DNA of 64,000 nt from an uncultured Chloroflexota bacterium. Lineage in GTDB: Bacteria; Chloroflexota; Anaerolineae; Anaerolineales; Anaerolineaceae. Made by a program: the position numbers and the translations under genes. Below, one piece after another: positions 1-6,156 of the stretch. Each line of letters opens with the position of its first letter. Position 1 is the stretch's first letter. Under the pieces are notes generated by a model. It did not search any database, had not been told where the DNA came from, and was given only the letters and a program-made list of their open reading frames with translations. The stretch covers positions 1 to 64,000 of the forward strand of contig CADACE010000022.1 of the NCBI GenBank assembly GCA_902786265.1, in the 5' to 3' direction.

Positions 1-114
1 GTCATTACCCCATATTCAGATTCATATCTGATTGCCTATGGAATTCAGAATAAGCAGGGAGCCTGCGTGTTCCGATTTGAGCTTGAAGATGGATTTGTAA
101 GCATGAACCACTGA
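1..114 (+). CDS. 3' end of an unidentified gene (partial)
   Basis: Frame 1 is open from the first base for 37 codons and stops at 112-114. The residues end in FELEDGFVSMNH. The start lies outside the window and I do not recognise the family. The reading is short enough to be chance, although it sits directly upstream of another broken gene in the same orientation. Confidence 0.3.
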   Translation, partial: VITPYSDSYLIAYGIQNKQGACVFRFELEDGFVSMNH

Positions 115-122
115 TTTCATCA

Positions 123-502
123 GAACTCTTTACCCAGGTCGCTGCGGTACGTGAAAGAAGAGGACTGGGTTATAACAAGAACAAAATACGATGCTGAAAG
201 CCTGAAAGCTAGGTATATGGTTCAGAACCTAGTATGTTGTGAAGCATGTCGTAGGAGGTAAAAGCCAGCCAAAACTCGAAACGATAATCTTGATCGAAAA
301 AGCTTTGAATATTCCCGGATGGTCGTTAATTGAGGAAAGTGTCCGGGAAGCTGCACATAATAAAAATCAGCTGGAAGAGGAAAATTCCAGTATAATAACT
401 CACATCATGAATGAACTCTCAAAACGGAATCTTACAGCTGATGAATTGCGGATCATTGAAAAGGCCATTCTCTGTATGGCTGATTCAATCCATCAGAAAT
501 AG
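123..502 (+). pseudogene. Degraded XRE-family HTH regulator
   Basis: Codons 123-197 read ELFTQVAAVRERRGL, which resembles the first helix of a HipB/HigA-type XRE repressor, and then hit a stop. A second frame opens with GTG at 239 and gives GGKSQPKLETIILIEKALN, the usual end of an XRE domain, followed by an acidic tail of about 60 residues. The recognition helix between them is missing or shifted, so the two parts look like one gene broken by a frameshift and small deletion. The downstream 87-codon part could still be translated. It lies 37 bp upstream of a HipA-like kinase gene, the usual place for the antitoxin or repressor partner. The pairing is inferred from position; the family rests on weak similarity. 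Confidence 0.45.
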
Positions 503-539
503 AATCACATATTCGAAACCGTAAACAGAAGGATCGAAA

Positions 540-1694
540 ATGAAATATGAATTAATGCATCGGACCTTTCCCACTGCTGTTATTGATATTAGTGATAACT
601 ATGGTTATATCTCAAAAATTGAGAGTATTTCGGAATCTGCCCATATGCCTGTTGGAGTTATTGATGGGAAAGGAATAATTAATTGCAACTCATTGAACGA
701 GTGGTGGAAGGATCGTTCAATTCCGATCTTTCGGCCTAGAATCGAAAGACTTCTGGATATCTTTGATGTTATGACACCCGAACAATTGTCCTCCCGATGT
801 TTTGGTTTGAGTCTTTCTGATCAATATTGGATCAGGCCTATTGGTTCTGGCTTGATATGGGAAAAGCTCAATTTTTTTAAAAATCCTTTTTCTGAAGATG
901 CTGGTAATTTACTGCTTGGATTGAAAGAATATCATGAAGAATTCCCCCTGAATTCTCCTGACTTCACTACAAACGGGAATCTGGAAAAAACCTGGAAGAT
1001 AATCAATGGTAAACGATATCTTCTTAAAGGTGGAAATTTTCAGGAACCATTTAATGAAGTGATTGCATCACAACTGATGGATCAGATGGATATCTCACAT
1101 GTTCCCTATGCATTGACGACAATAAACAGTAAGACATACAGTCTCTGTGAGGATTTTGTGGATCAAGGAACCGAACTGATCCCTGCATGGAGAATTCTGA
1201 AAGTAAAGAAAAGAAGAAACGAAACTTCAGCCTGGCAGCATTTTGTTGATTGCTGCAATGAACTTGGCATACCTGGATCAGTGGAATTTCTCGATCGTAT
1301 GATTGTGCTGGATTACATAATTGCAAATAAAGACCGACACTACAATAATTTCGGCGCACTGCGAAATGCTGTAACTCTGGAATGGCTGGGGATGGCTCCG
1401 ATCTATGACAGCGGATCCTGTTTTTATTTCTATGATGTTGCGGTAAAGAACCTTTACGGAGGGAAAACACCCAGCAAGCCGTTTAAAAATTGTCATGAAA
1501 AACAGATTGAATTGGTAAAGGATTTTTCCTGGATCGATTTCAATTGTTTGTCTCATATCCGTGAAATCATCTTTGAAACATTTTTGTCTGAAATTTCAGC
1601 GGGAAGAATTGATGAAAAAAGTATCAAAATCATTGTAGACACTCTTATCTCAAGGATAGATGCTTTGCAGACGATAGCGGGGAATCAGACCTGA
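540..1694 (+). CDS. HipA-like Ser/Thr kinase domain protein
   Basis: 384-residue cytoplasmic protein in the HipA kinase fold. The lysine in RYLLKGG (about residue 160) fits the ATP-binding position. DYIIANKDRHYNNFG (about 258-272) is the HipA catalytic signature N-x-D-R-H-x-x-N. APIYDSGSCF (about 284-293) takes the place of the DFG loop. AAGGATC six bases before the ATG supports the start. HipA kinases phosphorylate targets such as GltX and are normally repressed by a co-encoded XRE protein. Here the XRE gene just upstream is broken, so the kinase is either unrestrained, has another partner, or acts as a stand-alone regulator. The protein lacks the N-terminal couple_hipA subdomain of E. coli HipA, so the substrate may differ. 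Confidence 0.75.
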   Translation: MKYELMHRTFPTAVIDISDNYGYISKIESISESAHMPVGVIDGKGIINCNSLNEWWKDRSIPIFRPRIERLLDIFDVMTPEQLSSRCFGLSLSDQYWIRPIGSGLIWEKLNFFKNPFSEDAGNLLLGLKEYHEEFPLNSPDFTTNGNLEKTWKIINGKRYLLKGGNFQEPFNEVIASQLMDQMDISHVPYALTTINSKTYSLCEDFVDQGTELIPAWRILKVKKRRNETSAWQHFVDCCNELGIPGSVEFLDRMIVLDYIIANKDRHYNNFGALRNAVTLEWLGMAPIYDSGSCFYFYDVAVKNLYGGKTPSKPFKNCHEKQIELVKDFSWIDFNCLSHIREIIFETFLSEISAGRIDEKSIKIIVDTLISRIDALQTIAGNQT

Positions 1695-1744
1695 TCTTAC
1701 ATCTGTTCTGATGCATTGTTTATGATTAGCCCCTAGGGAAATTT

Positions 1745-1990
1745 TTATCTTTCTCCCTGCCAGGCATATCCGGTCTGTTCGTAAAGCAGTTTAGGCGAAA
1801 TATAATAATTGATTCTTCCCAATCTGCTGTCCATTTCCTCAATTGTTGTCACAAGTTTTCCATTCCGGGTAGCGTTCCCGATTGGCAGCCATCCACAAAT
1901 CAGGCCTGCCCTTACCCAGCAGGGATCTTTACCATAAGCCTTTGCGGCAATTGAGACCGGGACAGACCCGATTGCAAGTTCTGGTTCCAT
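1745..1990 (-). CDS. Small phage/ICE-type DNA-binding protein
   Basis: 81-residue protein with the pattern VSIAAKAYGKDPCWVRAGL followed by GWLPIGNATRNG and NYYISPKLL. This is the layout of the small helix-turn-helix proteins found in Clostridia prophages and integrative elements: the helix pair recognises that a step has been reached (VAAKxxGKDxxWVRxGL), then a short wing, then an (I/Y)NYYI segment. Some of these are annotated as excisionase-like. It stands alone on the minus strand, convergent with the HipA-like gene, among gene fragments, so it may be a leftover of a mobile element. The family assignment is from memory of the pattern; the role in excision is inference. Confidence 0.5.
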   Translation of the reverse strand: MEPELAIGSVPVSIAAKAYGKDPCWVRAGLICGWLPIGNATRNGKLVTTIEEMDSRLGRINYYISPKLLYEQTGYAWQGER

Positions 1991-2020
1991 CTTAGAAAAT
2001 CTCCTTTTCGTAGCTGCCGT

Positions 2021-2803
2021 TCAAAACTTGTTTCTGAAATGTTTCAGTTTTGTTATCCAATAAGAAACCAGCCGGAAGAGAACCGACTGGCTTTGTAGTG
2101 ACATGAATCTGAATGTCCAGATCAGATCCTGTTTTTTCAAAATCGTATTAGAGACTGTTCCCAGACCAAGACTGAACAGGATCCCTCCTGCCAGGTACAT
2201 GACCATATGCATAGGTCCTGCGTTCAGGGGCGTCATCAGTGGAATCGTCATGAAGAGCAGCATGCCTACAAAGAGACCAAGAAGGATCGAAAGCTAGATA
2301 ATCGGAGTATAGACTTTCATCAAATCAGAAGGAAAATCGCCATTTATGAAAACATTAATTTGTCTGGTTTGTGGCGAGTAGGATGCATCAGCTTCCGAAT
2401 TATACTGATGGGAATATTTAATAAACATCTTCCCAACACCTTCAGCATCTTCATAAAAATCCTTTCCGGGATTATTCTTTTCCCATTTACTAGCTATCAG
2501 ACTTATAAATCTAGAAAAAGCATCCGCGACTTCTTCAGTCGCTCCTGCTCGTAAAGCAATGTCGATAAGATTCTTTCTGTTGAAATAATACGCATCTTTG
2601 AAGCTGTAATAGTTCTCTATAGCTTCTTTGTTTGTATTGTATTTGTAGATTAATTCATCTAGACTTGCATTAAAATCAGCTGGAAAGTCCTTATCTCTTT
2701 CCGAAGAAACCCGAGATGGTAAAGAATTGATTAATTCTTCATCTGATTTATTAGTAATTATAGCACCGGTTTCTTCTCTGATAGATATATCAACGCCATC
2801 TCG
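2021..2803 (-). pseudogene. Truncated membrane protein gene with in-frame amber stop
   Basis: From about 2803 down to 2297 the minus strand is open for some 168 codons without a usable upstream start. It reads a hydrophilic domain containing ERDKDFPADFNASLDEL, FKDAYYFNRKNLIDIALRAG and DLMKVYTPII. A TAG at 2294-2296 follows, and the same frame continues at once with LSILLGLFVGMLLFM and MYLAGGILFSLGLGTV, two transmembrane segments. The amber replaces a residue (probably Trp, TGG) at the edge of the first helix. The 5' end abuts the truncated peptidase fragment at about 2790-2803, so the gene lost its start in the same rearrangement. Family not recognised. The frame end at 2021 runs through a terminator-like hairpin. 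Confidence 0.5.
2065..2094 (-). terminator. Hairpin at the 3' end of the broken membrane-protein gene
   Basis: Read on the minus strand, AAAGCCAGTCGG pairs with CCGGCTGGTTT around a 7-base loop, with one bulge and one G-U pair. The arm is followed by TTTCTT rather than a clean T-run. The frame of the upstream pseudogene reads through this hairpin, which suggests its original stop was lost. Confidence 0.4.
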
Positions 2804-3223
2804 GTGAGCGTTGGTAATGAAGTCAAAGCGGGTACGCTGATTGGTTATATGGGCAATACCGGAAATGTCATTGGCGGACCTTTATCTGACGGGACCCATC
2901 TGCATTACGGGTACCGTCCGCCCAGGTATGACAATAATAACGGTTACGGAGGTTTTATCGACCCGATGCCTTATTTTGAGAAGGAAGAACTGCCGGAAAC
3001 ATCTAATTCCAGATGGGCAGAGATCGTCTGCGATGAAGGTGCAAATGTTCGGAATGAACCCGGCGGGATATGGAGAACCTGGTTTCCAAAAGGTATCCGA
3101 GTCAGGAAAATCGGTGAATGCCGGACAGCCAATGGTCTGCAATGGGAAAAGATCGATGGCGGATACTGGATTGCTAGGGCTGATGTAACAGGAACCGTTA
3201 TGCTGAAAGATGTGGAAAAATAA
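2804..3223 (+). pseudogene. 3' half of an M23 (LytM-type) peptidase with SH3-like tail
   Basis: The frame begins inside the M23 fold: VGNEVKAGTLIGYMGNTGNV is the central glycine-rich strand pair and HLHYGYR carries the conserved HxH zinc/catalytic motif. After PMPYF comes a linker and an SH3b-like domain of about 70 residues (ANVRNEPGGIWRTWFPKG, then WEKIDGGYWIARADVTG). The N-terminal part with the first zinc ligands is absent. The GTG at 2804 lies mid-domain, so this is a truncated endolysin-type gene and not a complete one. The 5' junction coincides with the truncated minus-strand membrane gene. A fragment of a second copy of this 3' end lies at 19570. Confidence 0.65.
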
Positions 3224-3230
3224 GATTAAA

Positions 3231-3265
3231 CCGCCGATGGGGATTATCCCTGTCGGCGGTTTTTT
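3231..3265 (+). terminator. Intrinsic terminator after the M23-SH3 fragment
   Basis: CCGCCGATGGGG pairs with CCCTGTCGGCGG and is followed by TTTTTT at 3260-3265. It sits 8 bp after the stop codon. The same hairpin recurs at 19612-19644 after a vestige of the same coding end. Confidence 0.8.
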
Positions 3266-3445
3266 ATTTAAAAAGCTGATTTAAAAAAGGTTTTTTAGCT
3301 ATCAACAGCGGTATGTATTCTTTATTTACATTGAAATATTCATATTTATATAGATTCAGTGTAATATACCGTGTAGCAGAATTGCCGCCTCGTCCGATTA
3401 CAGCTCGGGTCTCATTGGCAATTAAATTTATTCATCCCATCATGA

Positions 3446-3532
3446 TTACATACAAGAAAGAACAATCGCTTGGGCGTGTCGTTTACCATTCGTAAGGATC
3501 ACGGCATCACTCTCAGCGGTGAAGACTTCTGA
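3446..3532 (+). pseudogene. C-terminal fragment of an unknown protein
   Basis: A short open stretch ends in LGVSFTIRKDHGITLSGEDF and a stop at 3530-3532. A perfect intrinsic terminator lies 56 bp downstream, which is the reason to read it as the end of a lost gene. No start codon or ribosome site is visible. Confidence 0.25.
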
Positions 3533-3588
3533 TTAGCTGGTTAACGTCTTGGGTTCTTAATAAGACTCACCCGCAACTCATTGATATC

Positions 3589-3623
3589 GTACCCGCCGTC
3601 ACAGTTGCGGCGGGTACCTTTTT
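3589..3623 (+). terminator. Strong intrinsic terminator
   Basis: GTACCCGCCG (3589-3598) and CGGCGGGTAC (3608-3617) form a perfect 10-bp stem with a 9-base loop, followed by CTTTTT. No intact gene precedes it, only a short coding fragment. Confidence 0.8.
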
Positions 3624-3725
3624 CCATGCATCCGTAAGAATAATATAGATTATTCCCATGATCATCGTTTTTTTTTCATTATGAAATTGTTCAACGAAAA
3701 GCTACAATTTCATTCACAAAACACG
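3624..3725 (-). pseudogene. Vestigial 5' end of a zinc-ribbon kinase gene
   Basis: The segment aligns by eye with the start region and leader of the kinase gene at 6157-8997 (roughly 8966-9060). Shared stretches include CCATGCATCCGTA, ATTATGAA and TTCATTCACAAA versus TTCATCCACAAA. On the minus strand it encodes YSYGCMEK, the counterpart of NYCYGCMEQ in the intact kinases. It looks like the leader and first codons of a deleted fifth kinase copy, left behind next to the 3' end of the cluster. The homology is visible in the sequence; the deletion history is inference. Confidence 0.5.
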
Positions 3726-3771
3726 CCTGTCCCCTGGCGGTTGGGCAGCTTCCCTATTGGAGAATACAAAC

Positions 3772-6093
3772 TCATTTCACAGTTTTGAACTCATCAGATC
3801 CCGTATTTGATAAATTTTCTTCATTTGCAAACTGAATATTCAAATGTTGTTGACAATCAGCAACAAGTTTATCTGTATCTTTCCAATTGGGAATCTTCTG
3901 CAATAGTTTGAAAGCATTTTGATAAGCAATAAATCCTGTCTTCATGGATTCTACAGCCTGCTTATATATATCATCCGGAGACAATTCCTTTGTTTCATCA
4001 TTATTTTCTTGTTTGGGAAGTTTATCAGCAGGCTTTTCTACACTGATATTCAGATTTCCATTTTCAGAACTCAGGCTCTCTAAAGCCCGGTTGAATTCAT
4101 CAAAAAGTTCACGCATGGTTTGCGGACGATCTATACCTTTCAATGCCATGCCATGCAGAATTACTTTTTCAACAGCTCCGGGAACATCCAATCCCAAAGA
4201 GCTGAAAGTCAGATTTTCAAACTCTTCTGATAGTCTATCCGTGCAAAAAGGCGGCCGTTCTCCGGAAATCGCGAAATAGATGACTGAACAAAGAGAATAC
4301 ACATCGGAATAGATTTGCGGTTTTCCTTTACTATTGATCATTTCCAATGGCTCACAAAAAGAATAAATATGTGATGGGAGTAAAGAATAATAAGGGTATG
4401 CTATTTTCGATTTGAACCCGATGTTAATTAGCCTCAGCTTCTCATCTCGTGACTCTGTTTCTGTTCCCTTACTTAATAACAGATTTTTTGGTTTAATATT
4501 TAAATGCAAAAGATTTTTCTTATGCAACTCTTCCAGTTCCAACATCAGAGGCATTGTCAACCGTAAAACACGTTTCCACGGAAGTCTACCTCCGCAGTTT
4601 TTTATTTCATCGTATATACTGATACCATCATCATAATCCATTATGATATATATTGTGCCATTGCTAAGAAAAAATTCCCGAATACCGGAGATATTCGGAG
4701 TTGAAAAAGATTCAAGCTTTTTTACTCTTCGAAAAACTAATGTTAAATCATTCTGAAAATCGCATGGAGTACAATCAAATACGCTTACCTCATTAGAATT
4801 TTCAATTCTTTTGGCACAGCTTCCCGGAAAATATTCTTTGATTACTACTTTTTTCCGCTCTGCAAGATCTAATCCAATATAATTAATTCCAAACAAATCT
4901 CTGTCAATCACGCTGCCTGACAAAATTTTATTATGCAGTATCGTACCCGGTTTCAGAGATTCCCATTCCTGTCTTACCTTGGAATTATCATATCCGCAAT
5001 GGGGACAAAGCTTTTGTTCAGGTGCCAGCTTTTCCATACAATGAAAGCAGAAAGATAATTCGTTATTCATATGATCGGAATCCGAACAGCTATGAGATAT
5101 TTTATCTTTCTCCAACGCTACTGATAACTCCTTATATAGTTCGGTCATTGTCTGGATACGATCCGCAATGTGAACCGCCATCCCGTGCATAATTGTTTTT
5201 TCAACCGCATCCGGAACATTCAATCCAAAATAACCGAACGATTTTGGTTTTTCGTCTCCTGTGACAATATCTACTGATGAAGGCGGAGTTTCTCCGGTAA
5301 TAGCTTTATACATCGAAGCACAAAGTGCATATACATCTGTATACGGTCCCTGATGACTTCTGCGTTTATATTGTTCGAAAGGAGCATAACCAGATGATAA
5401 AATCTGGGAATAGGTTCCGGTCAGTTCCGCGGAAATAAAACTTCTGGCAGCCCCAAAATCCAACAATACCAGTCTTTCCCTCCCCGTATCTTTATCCTCA
5501 TTGATCCTGATGTTTTCCGGTTTAATATCACGATGTATCACATTTTTCTGGTGAATAAGATCCAATACCAGCATCAGCGGCAGCATAAGTGAAACCACAC
5601 GCTGCCACGGCATCCTGCCCAACCGTTTGATTTCATCATTCAATCCAATCCCATCAACGTATTCCATTACTATATAAGCAGTATTATTCTCCAGAAATAA
5701 ATCACGAACACGGACAATATTATTGCTTTTAAACATTGCCAGCGTTCGTGCTTCCTTCAGAAAGGCTTCTCTTCCTTTTAGAAAGCACGCCTCATCATCA
5801 TTTTCGGTGGATACTGCTCTGATAAGTCTGGAATTTAAAGTCCGAGTACCAAAATTCACGGGAAAATATTCTTTAATTGCAACCTTTATATTCAGGTTCA
5901 ATTCCAATCCAAGATAAGTAACTCCGAATCCGCCCCTTCCGAGTTTTCGTCCCACCAGGTATTTCGCGTTCAGGATCGTCCCTTCCCTCAGCAGTACTCC
6001 ATCATTCTTCCGCTTCGAATTATCCCATCCACAGTACGGACAGATTGCCTGGCCTTCATTAATTTGTTTCATGCATCCGTAGCAATAATTCAT
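3772..6093 (-). CDS. Tandem zinc-ribbon kinase with second, dead kinase domain
   Basis: 773 residues, cytoplasmic, no membrane segment. The order is zinc ribbon (CYGC...CPYC, 4-21), Hanks-type kinase (about 36-325), second ribbon (CFHC...CPHC, about 349-366), second kinase-like domain (about 377-660) and an acidic tail of about 110 residues. The first kinase has the glycine loop GRGGFG, VAIK, HRDIKPEN (187-194) and DFGAAR (212-217), so it should be active. In the second, HRD is HLN (530-532), DFG is NIG (557-559) and the glycine loop is lost, while VVIK remains: a pseudokinase, probably a regulatory or docking module. I chose the ATG at 6093, which matches the MNYCYGCM start of its paralogues and has GGAAGG upstream; a GTG at 6126 is possible. 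Last gene of the signalling cluster. Confidence 0.85.
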   Translation of the reverse strand: MNYCYGCMKQINEGQAICPYCGWDNSKRKNDGVLLREGTILNAKYLVGRKLGRGGFGVTYLGLELNLNIKVAIKEYFPVNFGTRTLNSRLIRAVSTENDDEACFLKGREAFLKEARTLAMFKSNNIVRVRDLFLENNTAYIVMEYVDGIGLNDEIKRLGRMPWQRVVSLMLPLMLVLDLIHQKNVIHRDIKPENIRINEDKDTGRERLVLLDFGAARSFISAELTGTYSQILSSGYAPFEQYKRRSHQGPYTDVYALCASMYKAITGETPPSSVDIVTGDEKPKSFGYFGLNVPDAVEKTIMHGMAVHIADRIQTMTELYKELSVALEKDKISHSCSDSDHMNNELSFCFHCMEKLAPEQKLCPHCGYDNSKVRQEWESLKPGTILHNKILSGSVIDRDLFGINYIGLDLAERKKVVIKEYFPGSCAKRIENSNEVSVFDCTPCDFQNDLTLVFRRVKKLESFSTPNISGIREFFLSNGTIYIIMDYDDGISIYDEIKNCGGRLPWKRVLRLTMPLMLELEELHKKNLLHLNIKPKNLLLSKGTETESRDEKLRLINIGFKSKIAYPYYSLLPSHIYSFCEPLEMINSKGKPQIYSDVYSLCSVIYFAISGERPPFCTDRLSEEFENLTFSSLGLDVPGAVEKVILHGMALKGIDRPQTMRELFDEFNRALESLSSENGNLNISVEKPADKLPKQENNDETKELSPDDIYKQAVESMKTGFIAYQNAFKLLQKIPNWKDTDKLVADCQQHLNIQFANEENLSNTGSDEFKTVK

Positions 6094-6156
6094 TTTCTTG
6101 GCCTTCCCACAGACTTGCAACTGCACACATTAGAAAATTCATACATATAAATTGTT

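Noticed and set aside
3313-3495. 60-codon frame between two terminators
   Set aside because: No ribosome site, no recognisable family and AT-rich composition; better read as non-coding.
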